In this document: positions 33,795-42,689 of the stretch, piece by piece | Layout of the letters: each line of letters opens with the position of its first letter | Position numbering within the stretch: position 1 is the stretch's first letter | NCBI RefSeq assembly: GCF_002019645.1 | Contig: NZ_KV917374.1 | Location: 467,148 to 531,147, forward strand | Source of the DNA: Litchfieldia alkalitelluris | Lineage (GTDB): Bacteria > Bacillota > Bacilli > Bacillales > Bacillaceae_L | Length of the DNA: 64,000 nucleotides | Direction of reading: 5' to 3' | Notes under the pieces: generated by a model | The model's database searches: none | Told to the model about the DNA's origin: nothing | What the model saw: the letters and a program-made list of their open reading frames with translations, nothing else | Made by a program: the position numbers and the translations under genes

Positions 33795-35297
33795 GGTAGG
33801 TCGTTTCTTTTTAGCAGCGGCAATTTCCCCTTGAAAGGATTTAAGCATAGAAAACGTTGTGAGAATGAGAATGATAGCAAGCGGAAATGCACTGACAATA
33901 ATCGCAGTCTGCATCGCGCTTAAACCACCTGAAGCCATTAATACGACAGCTGAAAGAGCTAAGATGATACCCCAGCTATATTTGACGAAATTAGCGGGTT
34001 CAATAGAACCATTTGTTGTTTGCATTCCTAAAACGAAGGTAGCCGAATCTGCTGAAGTAATAAAAAATGTTGAAATTAACAGTAAAGTAATAATTGATAA
34101 TACATTTGTTAATGGTAGCTGCTGATAAACATAGAATAATGCCGTCTCAACACTTTGTCCTGCAACATTTGTGCCCATGTTATAGTCCAAATAAATCCCT
34201 GTTCCACCAAATACCGCAAACCAGAAGGCGCATACAAGTGTAGGGACTAAAAGTACAGCAATAACAAACTCTCTTACTGTTCTACCTCTAGAGACACGAG
34301 CGATAAATGTGCCAACGAAAGGTGCCCAAGCAATCCACCAAGCCCAATAAAAGATCGTCCAACCCTGTACCCATGCGGCGCGCTCTTCATTAAAAGGTGC
34401 TAAACGCAGGCCCATGCTAGGCAAGTTTTGTATATAACCTCCAAGTGTAGTTGTAAAAAGGTCTAATAGAAATACAGTTGGTCCCATGAAAAGGAAAAGA
34501 AACAATAAGGCAACAGCTAAAATCATATTAGCATTACTTAAATACTTAATTCCGCGCTTAATTCCAGTTCCAGCTGAAATTAAAAATAATGCAGTAACAA
34601 TACTGATGATGATCAATTGAACAGTGAAATTATAAGGAATTCCAAAAAGGTACTCTAATCCACCGTTGATTTGTTGAGAACCCAAACCAAGTGATGCGGC
34701 AACTCCGAATATCGTCGCAAAAACTGCGATACAATCAATGAGAACACCAATAGGGCCTTTCGTTTTTTCGCCAAGTAAAGGATAAAGAGTAGCACTCATT
34801 AATCCTGGCAAATCTTTTCTGAATTTATAATAAGCTAGAGCAAGTGCTATCGTTGCATATATTGCCCATGCATGAAATCCCCAATGCATATACGTATAAC
34901 GAAGTGCGACTCTTGCCGCTTGACTTGAGCCAGGCTCAACATCAATTGGTGGGTTTGCAAAGTGAGATACTGGTTCAGATACACCGAAAAATAAAAGTCC
35001 GATACCCATACCTGCACTAAATAACATTGCGAACCAGGTTACATTTTTGAATTCTGGTTTATCAGTATCCTTTCCTAATTTAATCTTTCCATATTTACTA
35101 AAAATGAGAAATAGTGCAAAGATCAAGAAAAAGGTTGCTGTCAGCTGATAAAACCAACCAAAATTGACGAGGAAAAAACCTTGAGCAATACCCATTGCAT
35201 TTTCTAAAGATGCTGGGAATGCGACACCCCATATAACAAACAATATAGCGATGACAATTGATATCCAGAATACACTTGTCACTTGTTTTCTCATCAT
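33792..35297 (-). CDS. BCCT family betaine/carnitine/choline transporter (OpuD-like)
   Basis: A 501-residue transporter with 12 membrane segments of the betaine-choline-carnitine family. Features are MGIGLLFFGVSEPVSHFANPP (about 97-117), the Trp-rich stretch GWTIFYWAWWIAWAPFVGTFIARVSRGRT that forms the aromatic substrate box, and conserved GTGI. It resembles the glycine betaine importer OpuD of B. subtilis and would serve osmoprotection. The start is one of two adjacent ATGs (35297 or 35294) after GGAGGGG. The exact substrate is not certain. Confidence 0.9.
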   Translation of the reverse strand: MMRKQVTSVFWISIVIAILFVIWGVAFPASLENAMGIAQGFFLVNFGWFYQLTATFFLIFALFLIFSKYGKIKLGKDTDKPEFKNVTWFAMLFSAGMGIGLLFFGVSEPVSHFANPPIDVEPGSSQAARVALRYTYMHWGFHAWAIYATIALALAYYKFRKDLPGLMSATLYPLLGEKTKGPIGVLIDCIAVFATIFGVAASLGLGSQQINGGLEYLFGIPYNFTVQLIIISIVTALFLISAGTGIKRGIKYLSNANMILAVALLFLFLFMGPTVFLLDLFTTTLGGYIQNLPSMGLRLAPFNEERAAWVQGWTIFYWAWWIAWAPFVGTFIARVSRGRTVREFVIAVLLVPTLVCAFWFAVFGGTGIYLDYNMGTNVAGQSVETALFYVYQQLPLTNVLSIITLLLISTFFITSADSATFVLGMQTTNGSIEPANFVKYSWGIILALSAVVLMASGGLSAMQTAIIVSAFPLAIILILTTFSMLKSFQGEIAAAKKKRPT

Positions 35298-35498
35298 GTC
35301 CCCTCCTTTTGCTTTTTCTATTGTTTGGATAGTTGTGAAGTTTTATGTACTAAATGAAAAATAAGGAAGATTATGTGTAATCTTCCGGAGGTTTGAAAAT
35401 GATTTAGGTTATATAGTTCCATTTGTTATGCTCTACGCCCTTTCCGCGGGCGAGACCGTAAGCCGTCTCGTCGATTGTGGGTTCTATGGAGGTGTTCT

Positions 35499-35715
35499 GA
35501 TTCCCTTCCTCATGCCAAAGAAGCAAGAAAGGGAACGAAAGGAGCGTTCTGATTCCCTTCCTCATGCCAAAGAAGCAAGAAAGGGAACGAAAGGAGTATT
35601 CTGATTCCCTTCCTCATGCCAAAAATCAAGAAAGGGAACGAAAGAAGTATTCTGATTCCCTTCCTCATGCCAAAAAGCAAAGAAAGGGAATGAAAGGAGT
35701 ATTCTGATGCCTTAC
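35499..35715. repeat. Tandem array with 51-52 bp period
   Basis: GATTCCCTTCCTCATGCC recurs at 35499, 35551, 35603 and 35654, with a degenerate copy (GATGCCTTACTC) at 35706: spacings 52, 52, 51 and 52. Each unit carries TTCCCTT and AAGGGAA as inverted halves about 28 bp apart. Just upstream (35430-35490) is a fragment of GC-rich sequence with TTTCCGCGGGCGAGACCG. The array lies between the BCCT and SASP genes, both on the minus strand. No gene was found in this gap. Confidence 0.93.
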
Positions 35716-35828
35716 TCAAGGCACCAGAAACGCTAAATATTTTAATAGCTCTCCTAGAAATAAAGTAGTGTCCATTTTCTGTTCGTTGCGATAACTTCAC
35801 GGGCCCGTTTGCTACAATTGAACTGCTT

Positions 35829-36104
35829 TTATTTTTTGATTAAATTATTCTGTGCCATTTTCACTAATTCTTTTACCATGCTGCCTCCAATTTGACCGCC
35901 GACTTTTCCCGCCTGCTTGGAGGTAAGTGTCCCGTTATAGCCTGTTTCTAAAGGCACTCCTATATCTTCTGCTACCTCATACTTAACTGCATCAGGATCT
36001 GTTGAGTCTGAGTGGTAGCCTTTTTCTTTCATAACCGCAGCTTTTAATTGATCTAGGCCTTCTCTTGCTTCTGGAACAAGTGGACGCCGTTTTCTTCTAG
36101 CCAT
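35829..36104 (-). CDS. Alpha/beta-type small acid-soluble spore protein
   Basis: A 91-residue DNA-binding spore protein. The conserved parts are LVPEAREGLDQLKAAVMKEKG near the start, YEVAEDIGVPLETGYNGTLTSKQAGKVGG (the GPR protease cleavage region and second helix start) and GGSMVKELVKMAQNNL at the end. Such proteins coat spore DNA and protect it from UV and heat, and GPR degrades them at germination. A short insert (SDSTDPDAVK, about 32-41) makes it longer than the major SASPs of about 65-72 residues. AAGGAGG precedes the start. Confidence 0.88.
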   Translation of the reverse strand: MARRKRRPLVPEAREGLDQLKAAVMKEKGYHSDSTDPDAVKYEVAEDIGVPLETGYNGTLTSKQAGKVGGQIGGSMVKELVKMAQNNLIKK

Positions 36105-36400
36105 TTAAAGCACCTCCTTTTTGTATTATGGCCAGTTGATAAGATTGATATGTTATGCCTTAGAGTTTAAAAATTCAGGAAATCACTCTAAATTCCTAAA
36201 AATCTTAACAAACTATTAAAAATCCCTATTTTTATATAAAAAAACAAAAATTTGTGTTTTAAATCCTTGATTTTTGGCTATTCTAGTGATGTAATTGTCA
36301 CAACCACAAGATTAATAGTAAAATTTCAGTCTAAATGTTGCCAACGTAAGGAAAACGTGGTAAAAATGATATGTGTTCTTTAACGAGAGGAGAAATAAAA

Positions 36401-36673
36401 ATGAATAAAACTGAATTAGTAACTGCAGTAGCAGAAAGCACAGAATTATCAAAAAAGGATGTAACAAAAGCAGTAGATGCTGTATTTGAAGCAATCCAAG
36501 ATGCATTAGCAAAAGGTGATAAAGTACAATTAATCGGCTTTGGTAATTTCGAAGTTCGTGAGCGTTCAGCACGTAAAGGACGTAACCCACAAACTGGTGA
36601 AGAAATTGAAATTGCTGCTAGCAAAGTTCCTGCGTTCAAGCCAGGAAAAGCTTTAAAAGAAGCTGTAAATTAA
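36401..36673 (+). CDS. hbs: DNA-binding protein HU
   Basis: A 90-residue histone-like protein. The sequence [21 protein letters not shown] begins the helical dimer part, [21 protein letters not shown] is the classic arm with the conserved Pro, and [12 protein letters not shown] ends it. HU bends and compacts DNA as a dimer. ATG 36401 follows GAGAGGAG; a longer frame from 36371 is not needed. In B. subtilis hbs is essential and lies elsewhere, so this could be hbs or an extra paralogue. The 296-bp upstream gap is AT-rich with no clear site. Confidence 0.9.
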   Translation: MNKTELVTAVAESTELSKKDVTKAVDAVFEAIQDALAKGDKVQLIGFGNFEVRERSARKGRNPQTGEEIEIAASKVPAFKPGKALKEAVN

Positions 36674-36677
36674 TGAT

Positions 36678-36708
36678 AAAAAGCTGACTCAGATGAGTCA
36701 GCTTTTTT
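36678..36708. terminator. Bidirectional terminator between hbs and pflA
   Basis: AAAAAGCTGACTCA pairs with TGAGTCAGCTTTTTT around two bases. T-runs lie on both sides for the convergent genes. Confidence 0.88.
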
Positions 36709-37433
36709 CAATCTATCAGAATACTAGTAGCCATCTGAACGACATCTTCAGTAGGTGGCTCAACATGTTCAAGAGGGTACTTCAAGCCAAGAGTTTGCCA
36801 TTTATAAACCCCGAGCTTATGATAAGGTAGAATTTCTACTTTCTCGACATTTTCCAATGTATCAATAAATGCTCTTAAGTTTTGTAGATCTTCTTTGTTA
36901 TCTGTGATCCCTGGGACTAAAACATGACGGATCCAAACAGGGATTTTTCGATCTGAGAGATACTTAGCAAATTCTAAAATATGCTCATTGGGTTTACCGG
37001 TTAACTTTATATGCTTTTTTGAGTTAATCTGTTTGATATCTAGCAATAATAAATCAGTATATTGTAAAACCTTTGCTAATTTCTCTTGAAATGAAGGATC
37101 GTTACTATAACATCCCCCAGAAGTATCAATGGTTGTATGAATACCTAGTTTTTTACATTCTTTAAATAAGGCTAGCAGAAAATCAAGTTGAAGTAACGGT
37201 TCCCCGCCACTAACAGTGATTCCACCTTTAGAGGCCTTAATAAACGGTAGATAGGTTTTTAGATCCTTTATAATCTCACTAACTGTTACCTCTCTGCCTT
37301 TACCAATTTCCCATGTGTCAGGGTTGTGACAGAACTGACATCTTAACAGGCAGCCTTGTGTGAAAATAATATAGCGTAATCCAGGACCATCCACCGTTCC
37401 ACAAGATTCAATTGAATGTATATAACCGTTCAT
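36708..37433 (-). CDS. pflA: Pyruvate formate-lyase-activating enzyme
   Basis: A 241-residue radical SAM enzyme that installs the glycyl radical on PflB under anaerobic conditions. The iron-sulfur cluster ligands are Cys28, Cys32 and Cys35 in [16 protein letters not shown] contacts appear in [16 protein letters not shown] 37433 follows AAGGAGG with ten bases of spacing; a longer frame starts at 37469 but lacks a site. It is transcribed after pflB with a 17-bp stem hairpin in between. Confidence 0.95.
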   Translation of the reverse strand: MNGYIHSIESCGTVDGPGLRYIIFTQGCLLRCQFCHNPDTWEIGKGREVTVSEIIKDLKTYLPFIKASKGGITVSGGEPLLQLDFLLALFKECKKLGIHTTIDTSGGCYSNDPSFQEKLAKVLQYTDLLLLDIKQINSKKHIKLTGKPNEHILEFAKYLSDRKIPVWIRHVLVPGITDNKEDLQNLRAFIDTLENVEKVEILPYHKLGVYKWQTLGLKYPLEHVEPPTEDVVQMATSILID

Positions 37434-37563
37434 CGCCTGAAATCCTCCTTCTTGGGGATGAGACTGCACTACACAAGAAATTCCCCTAATAGATTTAATA
37501 TAGATAGTATAAGCGAGTCTTTAAATTGTTACTGTGATATTTATTGCACTTAACTCTTCTAGC

Positions 37564-37602
37564 AGAAATACTGAAATGACCTAGTGTCATTTCAGTATTT
37601 CT
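37564..37602 (-). other. Perfect 17-bp hairpin between pflB and pflA
   Basis: AGAAATACTGAAATGAC (37564-37580) pairs perfectly with GTCATTTCAGTATTTCT (37586-37602) around a five-base loop. It begins four bases after the pflB stop codon. There is no T-run on the minus strand. It may protect the pflB transcript end or partly block read-through into pflA, giving more PflB than activase. Confidence 0.8.
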
Positions 37603-37606
37603 TTGA

Positions 37607-39835
37607 TTATAGATTATCGTGGAATGTACGGTTAATTACATCAATTTGTTGTTCACGAGTTAGTTTGATAAAGTTTACTGCATATCCAGATACACGAATG
37701 GTTAATTGTGGATATTCCTCTGGGTGCTCCATTGCGTCTAATAAAGTCTCGCGGTTAAATACATTGATATTTAGGTGATGACCAAACTTTTCAGAGTATC
37801 CATCTAGTATTGCTACTAAGTTTAGAACCTGTGTTTCATCTTCCTTACCTAAAGCTTTTGGTACAATTGAGAACGTGTTTGAAATACCATCTAAAGAAGA
37901 ATCATATGGTAATTTTGCAACAGAGCTTAATGATGCTAATGCACCTTTTGTATCACGACCATGTAATGGGTTTGCACCTGGTGCAAATGGTTCTCCAGCA
38001 CGTCTACCATCAGGTGTATTACCTGTTTTCTTACCGTAAACAACGTTAGAAGTAATTGTTAAAATAGACATTGTGTGTAAAGAATCACGGTATGTTTTAT
38101 GCTTTCTAAGCTTAGTCATGAATGTGTTGACAAGATCGACTGCGATTTGGTCTACAGCATCATCATTGTTACCATACTTAGGGAACTCGCCATCAATTTC
38201 AAAGTCAACCACAAGCCCATTTTCATCACGGATTGTTTTAACAGTTGCATATTTGATTGCACTTAATGAGTCGGCCACAACAGATAAACCTGCAATACCA
38301 GTTGCCATTGTACGAAGGACATCTGTATCATGTAATGCCATCTCAATGCGCTCGTAAGAATATTTATCATGCATATAGTGGATTACATTTAATGTATTGA
38401 TATATAGTTCAGCTAACCATTCCATCATTGTATCGAATTTCGCCATAACTTCTTTGTAATCTAATATTTCTGAAGTAATTGGAGCGAATTCTGGTCCTAC
38501 TTGGAACTTTTGTTTTTCATCAACCCCGCCATTGATTGCGTATAGTAAAGCTTTAGCAAGGTTTGCACGAGCCCCAAAGAACTGCATTTGCTTACCTATT
38601 CTCATAGCAGATACGCAGCATGCGATCCCATAGTCATCGCCAAATTGTTCACGCATAATGTCATCATTTTCATATTGAATTGAACTTGTTTTGATAGACA
38701 TTTTTGCACAGTATTTCTTGAATTCTTCAGGTAATTGTGTTGACCAAAGTACAGTTAAATTTGGCTCAGGTGCTGGGCCTAAATTATCTAATGTGTGCAA
38801 GAAACGGAATGAGTTCTTAGTCACCAATGGACGTCCATCTAATGCAACCCCACCGATTGATTCTGTCACCCAAGTTGGATCTCCGCTAAATAACTCATTA
38901 TAGTCCGGTGTTCGAGCGAATTTCACAAGACGTAATTTCATAACAAAATGATCGACTAATTCTTGTGCCTCTTCTTCTGTTAAGTTTCCGTTTTCTAGGT
39001 CGCGCTCAATATAAATATCAAGGAATGAAGAGGTACGACCTAAACTCATTGCTGCACCATTCTGCTCTTTGATTGCTGCTAAATAGCCAAAGTATAACCA
39101 TTGGAATGCTTCTTTTGCGTTTGTTGCTGGCTCTGAGATATCAAATCCGTAAGCAACTGCTAATTGTTTTAATTCTTGTAATGAACGAATTTGTTCAGAA
39201 AGCTCTTCGCGTAGTCGAATCACATCTTCAGACATGGTTCTTAGACCAGCGTTATTCAAATCATTCTTTTTGTCTTGTATTAAACGGTTTACACCATATA
39301 AAGCTATACGACGATAGTCACCGATGATTCTTCCACGACCATAAGCATCAGGTAAACCTGTAATGATTCCAGCTTTTCTAGCAGCTTTCATTTCAGAAGT
39401 ATAAGCATCAAATACACCTTGGTTATGTGTTTTACGGTAATCACTGAAGATCTTACTTACTTCTTCACTTACTTTGAAGCCATAAGATTCAGCCGCTTGC
39501 TCAGCCATTCTAATTCCGCCATAAGGTTGAAGAGAACGTTTGAAGGGTTGATCAGTTTGAACTCCAACTACCTTTTCGATTTCTTGATTAAGATATCCTG
39601 GGCCATGAGAGGTGATAGTTGATACAATCTCAGTGTCCATATCAAGAACTCCACCATTATCACGTTCTTGTTTCGTTAGCTCGATTACTTGTTTCCAAAG
39701 TAATTTAGTGTTTTCTGTTGCATCTGCTAAAAACTCTTCACTTCCTAAATAAGGATTAATATTTGTCAAAATAAAATCTCGAACATTCACTTCTTTTGTC
39801 CATTTACCTTCTACAAAACCTTCCCAATGTTTCAT
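37607..39835 (-). CDS. pflB: Formate C-acetyltransferase (pyruvate formate-lyase)
   Basis: A 742-residue glycyl radical enzyme that splits pyruvate with CoA into acetyl-CoA and formate under anaerobic conditions. The two adjacent catalytic cysteines Cys406 and Cys407 are in [10 protein letters not shown], and the radical Gly717 is in RVSGYAVNF near the C-terminus. Length is normal. AGGAGG precedes the ATG. Its activase follows. B. subtilis lacks PFL, so this organism has a fermentation route that species does not. Together with pta downstream, acetyl-CoA could be turned into acetyl phosphate. Confidence 0.96.
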   Translation of the reverse strand: MKHWEGFVEGKWTKEVNVRDFILTNINPYLGSEEFLADATENTKLLWKQVIELTKQERDNGGVLDMDTEIVSTITSHGPGYLNQEIEKVVGVQTDQPFKRSLQPYGGIRMAEQAAESYGFKVSEEVSKIFSDYRKTHNQGVFDAYTSEMKAARKAGIITGLPDAYGRGRIIGDYRRIALYGVNRLIQDKKNDLNNAGLRTMSEDVIRLREELSEQIRSLQELKQLAVAYGFDISEPATNAKEAFQWLYFGYLAAIKEQNGAAMSLGRTSSFLDIYIERDLENGNLTEEEAQELVDHFVMKLRLVKFARTPDYNELFSGDPTWVTESIGGVALDGRPLVTKNSFRFLHTLDNLGPAPEPNLTVLWSTQLPEEFKKYCAKMSIKTSSIQYENDDIMREQFGDDYGIACCVSAMRIGKQMQFFGARANLAKALLYAINGGVDEKQKFQVGPEFAPITSEILDYKEVMAKFDTMMEWLAELYINTLNVIHYMHDKYSYERIEMALHDTDVLRTMATGIAGLSVVADSLSAIKYATVKTIRDENGLVVDFEIDGEFPKYGNNDDAVDQIAVDLVNTFMTKLRKHKTYRDSLHTMSILTITSNVVYGKKTGNTPDGRRAGEPFAPGANPLHGRDTKGALASLSSVAKLPYDSSLDGISNTFSIVPKALGKEDETQVLNLVAILDGYSEKFGHHLNINVFNRETLLDAMEHPEEYPQLTIRVSGYAVNFIKLTREQQIDVINRTFHDNL

Positions 39836-39854
39836 ATAGAAAACCTCCTTAAGT

Positions 39855-39928
39855 TTATATAACAGTTGTTAAAATATTTATATAACAGTTTCTACTATTA
39901 GCATACTACCTCATAGCAATTTATAACA
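39855..39928 (-). promoter_or_regulatory. Repeated TATAACAG motifs upstream of pflB
   Basis: TATATAACAGTT occurs at 39855 and 39878 (23 bp apart). TTATAACAGG is near 39919, and another CTATAACAGTTT is near 40079. The first two also form TAACA-gt-TGTTA and TTGTTA...TAACA inverted pairs (39858-39886). They could be operators for an anaerobic or redox regulator. They do not match the Rex or Fnr consensus well, and the rest of the 39836-40256 gap shows nothing else. Confidence 0.4.
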
Positions 39929-40256
39929 GGGGGTAGTGGTGAAATATTTGTGAAATTTTGAGCATTATCTTTTTAAACCCTTTTATATAAGGGTTTAAAG
40001 ATTAAAAATCTTTGTCATGAAGTTAGGGTGTTTCAAATCGTTAAAATTACTTTTTAAAATGAATTTTTGTAATAATACTATAACAGTTTTTGTGTAAATA
40101 AAATCTGTACTATAGTGTATTGGTTATTTTCGTGAAAATATCAGATAGATATGATAGAGTAAAATAGAAATTTTATTTAGTACTTAAAAAAATTTTATCA
40201 CATTATAAATTTGACAACTGTGATGATTTTAACAGCTTGCTGAAAGAGGAATAATA

Positions 40257-40442
40257 ATGGAGAAAAGAATTAATTGCTTTCATTGTGAACATTTTTATAC
40301 AACCTGGGACCAAAACTTCCCAAAGGGGTGTAAAGCCTTTAATTTTAAAACGAAAAGTATGCCATCGATGGCTGTCCGTCAATCATCTGGGGCAAACTGT
40401 TTGAAATTTACGGAGAAAACGAAAAAACGATTGTTGAGGTGA
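40257..40442 (+). CDS. Small cysteine-containing protein, 61 residues
   Basis: This short basic protein has CFHCEHFYTTWD, then GCKAFNFKTKSMPS and NCLKF: four cysteines (at about 7, 10, 24 and 48) in a CxxC...C...C pattern that could bind one zinc ion. AGAGGAATAAT precedes the ATG. The next gene, of the YwdI family, begins six bases after its stop, so the two are one unit. I do not know a function. The position next to ywdI suggests a conserved Bacillus gene. Confidence 0.7.
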   Translation: MEKRINCFHCEHFYTTWDQNFPKGCKAFNFKTKSMPSMAVRQSSGANCLKFTEKTKKRLLR

Positions 40443-40448
40443 ATTATT

Positions 40449-40715
40449 GTGAACATTTCATTAACTCAAGTAATAGATAAAATGACTGCTGAACTAGTAA
40501 AAGCAAAGCAAGAAGATAACTATATAAAGGTAAGAGAAAGTCTTGTCATTATTAAGTCGTTATGTGAACTAGCTCTTGATGAAGAAGTAGAGATACATAC
40601 AAGTGATCACTCAATTAAGCCGACTAATATAGATCCACGACCACCTTCATTAGCCCCTTCCAAACCAAAGCTCCAACTTGAAGATGGAAACGGTGATTCC
40701 TTGTTTGATTTTTAG
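40449..40715 (+). CDS. ywdI: YwdI family protein
   Basis: An 88-residue protein resembling B. subtilis YwdI. The N-terminal half is helical (TQVIDKMTAELVKAKQEDNYIKVRES). The C-terminal half is Pro-rich and ends in DGNGDSLFDF, a tail typical of the family. The start is GTG 40449 after GTTGAGGTG. Gene order (ywdI, a small gene, ywdK, gerQ) is close to the B. subtilis ywd region, which supports the name. The function is unknown. Confidence 0.75.
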   Translation: MNISLTQVIDKMTAELVKAKQEDNYIKVRESLVIIKSLCELALDEEVEIHTSDHSIKPTNIDPRPPSLAPSKPKLQLEDGNGDSLFDF

Positions 40716-40822
40716 AAAAGCTCTTTACAGATAAAGAAAAGTCCAAGATATTCCACCAATAACCTTTTTCTAACTTGGTAAATCTAATGAAGAGATGTAT
40801 AGCTAAGAAGGAGGTTACACTC

Positions 40823-41146
40823 ATGCAAAATCCAGCTTCAGGTGGAATTACAAATGGAAACAACGGTGGCAACTTTGTATTACCGTTTATTGATGAATTG
40901 GACGGAGATAATAGAAATGCAAAGTTAACAGAAGATCGTTATGAAATTTATGTGAACCAAGAATACGTGGGAAATAAAACCCTTTTAAATGAAAATGATA
41001 CACTTGGTGATGTAGATGACTTTCTTAAAGTGCAAGGATTTACAAATTTCCAGTCATCTTTAAGTGGTGATCATTATGTGATTGAAGCTAGCGACAAATC
41101 GGAAGATATTAAAAATGCAATTTCTGTATATCTTCATAACCGATAA
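40823..41146 (+). CDS. Hypothetical protein, 107 residues
   Basis: I do not recognise this protein. It begins MQNPASGGITNGNNGGNFVLP, a flexible Gly/Asn-rich leader, followed by a compact domain with EIYVNQEYVGNKTLL and YVIEASDKSEDIKNAISVYLHNR. No signal peptide or membrane segment is visible. ATG 40823 is preferred because AAGGAGG lies nine bases before it; the longer frame from 40775 has no such site. It occupies the place where B. subtilis has ywdJ, a permease gene, so the locus differs here. Confidence 0.7.
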   Translation: MQNPASGGITNGNNGGNFVLPFIDELDGDNRNAKLTEDRYEIYVNQEYVGNKTLLNENDTLGDVDDFLKVQGFTNFQSSLSGDHYVIEASDKSEDIKNAISVYLHNR

Positions 41147-41251
41147 TAAAAATGAGGGGAATTAGCCCCTCGTTTTTTTAATGCTTTTAAACTGATGTAT
41201 GATGCTATAATGTACATATAAAAAGTAATTGTTTGGAGGGTTGATTTAGAA

Positions 41252-41623
41252 ATGAAGATCTTTTTAATTCTAGGTGCAGTTAATGCATTTTTAGCAGTGG
41301 CATTAGGAGCTTTTGGAGCACACGGGCTCGAAGGTAAACTAACTGAGAAGTATTTAAAAGTATGGGAAACAGGTGTAACATACCATATGTACCATGCACT
41401 GGGATTGTTATTTATCGCATTTTTAGCAAATAAATTTCCAGACTCTGGGATGGTTAACCTCTCGGGTTGGTTAATGATGGTAGGGATTATACTCTTTTCC
41501 GGAAGTTTATATGTGTTAAGTACTTCAGGAATCAAGGTGTTAGGTGCTATTACACCTCTAGGTGGCGTCGCATTCTTAATAGCATGGGTTCTTGTGGTTT
41601 TAACAGCAATTAGAGAATTATAA
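41252..41623 (+). CDS. ywdK: DUF423 family membrane protein YwdK
   Basis: A 123-residue protein with four membrane segments of the DUF423 family. The conserved N-terminus FLILGAVNAFLAVALGAFGAHGL and the central YHMYHALGLLFIAFL, with its conserved His, are typical. GGAGGG precedes the ATG. Its place just before gerQ matches B. subtilis. The function is unknown. Confidence 0.9.
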   Translation: MKIFLILGAVNAFLAVALGAFGAHGLEGKLTEKYLKVWETGVTYHMYHALGLLFIAFLANKFPDSGMVNLSGWLMMVGIILFSGSLYVLSTSGIKVLGAITPLGGVAFLIAWVLVVLTAIREL

Positions 41624-41637
41624 ATGTAAATTAACGT

Positions 41638-41671
41638 AAAAGGACCAACTCATTTAGAGTTGGTCTTTGTC
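41638..41671 (+). terminator. Terminator after ywdK
   Basis: AAAGGACCAACTC pairs with GAGTTGGTCTTT around a five-base loop, followed by a T-rich end. It lies just before the convergent gerQ stop. Confidence 0.8.
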
Positions 41672-41677
41672 TTAAGC

Positions 41678-42232
41678 CTATCTAGGTGCATAAGTGCTTA
41701 GCCCAGGAACTCCTGCTGCATACGGATATTCATAGTCAAGCTCTTCCTCAAAAGTAACATAATCTAAATAAACCATTAATAATAAATATCTCATACCGGT
41801 TTGTGGATCACTTAGAATGATATGATCACGACCTGCTGCTTCAATAATTCCTTTAAATACTTTTGCATTCCATTGTGCATTGTTTTCAAATGTCATATAA
41901 ACAGTTGCAAGCTTTCCTTTATTTAAGCGTAGAATATTTTCAATATAAGATTGCTCTAAAGGTAACATACCTGGCTCTTGACCTAGAGCTGGCGCTGCTG
42001 TTGGCTGCTGATATGGCAATTGATAATAAGGCGTTTGTCCTGGTGCTTGCTGTTGATAAGTTACCGCTGGTGGTGCCTGGTAATTTCCTGGGTAACCATA
42101 GCCTGCTGTTGCTGTAGGATCCGTATAACCAGCATATGGGTTATATCCCGTGCTTGGAGAATAACCATACCCAGCATATGGGTTTTGCTGCCTTGCTTCA
42201 TTTTCTTGATTTTGATTTTGTTGTTGACTCAT
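41678..42232 (-). CDS. gerQ: Spore coat protein GerQ
   Basis: A 184-residue coat protein needed in B. subtilis for the cortex hydrolase CwlJ to act during germination, and crosslinked by transglutaminase. The first half is low-complexity, Tyr/Pro/Gln/Gly-rich. The conserved C-terminal domain is LPLEQSYIENILRLNKGKLATVYMTFEN, with Lys residues for crosslinking. It is made in the mother cell. AGGAGG precedes the ATG. No cwlJ gene is visible next to it, unlike B. subtilis where cwlJ follows. Confidence 0.93.
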   Translation of the reverse strand: MSQQQNQNQENEARQQNPYAGYGYSPSTGYNPYAGYTDPTATAGYGYPGNYQAPPAVTYQQQAPGQTPYYQLPYQQPTAAPALGQEPGMLPLEQSYIENILRLNKGKLATVYMTFENNAQWNAKVFKGIIEAAGRDHIILSDPQTGMRYLLLMVYLDYVTFEEELDYEYPYAAGVPGLSTYAPR

Positions 42233-42250
42233 GTAGAGTACCTCCTCGAA

Positions 42251-42320
42251 TCGATAAGTATAGACGTACCTTTTTCTCTAAAAATGTTAGCTACCTTCAA
42301 ACAAGTAAGTTCGATAAGTA
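42251..42320. other. Pair of TCGATAAGTA direct repeats upstream of gerQ
   Basis: The ten-mer TCGATAAGTA occurs at 42251 and again at 42311, exactly 60 bp apart, in the gap between gerQ and hemQ. No other motif stands out in the 42233-42689 gap except the hemQ terminator and a tiny frame at 42397-42468. The role is unknown. Confidence 0.4.
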
Positions 42321-42624
42321 CTAGGGCATCCAGACTATAATGTGAATAGAAACAGTGCTTTGTGGAAAAATAACCCAAATAACTCTTTATTAGCATATGA
42401 ATGAGGTGAAAATGGGTTCCAAAAAAGCCAAAAAAATTTTAAAATTGCTAACTAACAAGTCACTATAAACCTTATGAGGATTAGTGGAAATATATGCCAG
42501 TCCATCTTTAATTGTTTTATTTTCATTTTTAAAATCGCTCGAAGGAGATACATAACTGTATCAATTTTGGAGAGAGAATACAAACAACTTCATTGCAAAA
42601 CCAATGAAGTGAAATTCGAACAAT

Positions 42625-42660
42625 ATAAAAAGTACACCTGTCACTAAAAAGGTGTACTTT
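42625..42660 (-). terminator. Terminator after hemQ
   Basis: On the minus strand AAAGTACACCT pairs with AGGTGTACTTT, followed by a T-rich stretch. Confidence 0.83.
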
Positions 42661-42689
42661 AATAGAACTTCTTTTATCATGAGAAGTAA

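Noticed and set aside
35499-35715. CRISPR-like short array
   Set aside because: The units are near-identical over their full 52 bp, so there are no variable spacers.
39930-39960. Rex operator before pflB (GGTGAAATATTTGTGAA)
   Set aside because: Only one half resembles the consensus; it is not palindromic.
40197-40226. Fnr/Crp-type site (ATCACA...TGTGAT)
   Set aside because: The half-sites are in the outward orientation with a 16-base gap, which does not fit the TGTGA-N6-TCACA pattern.
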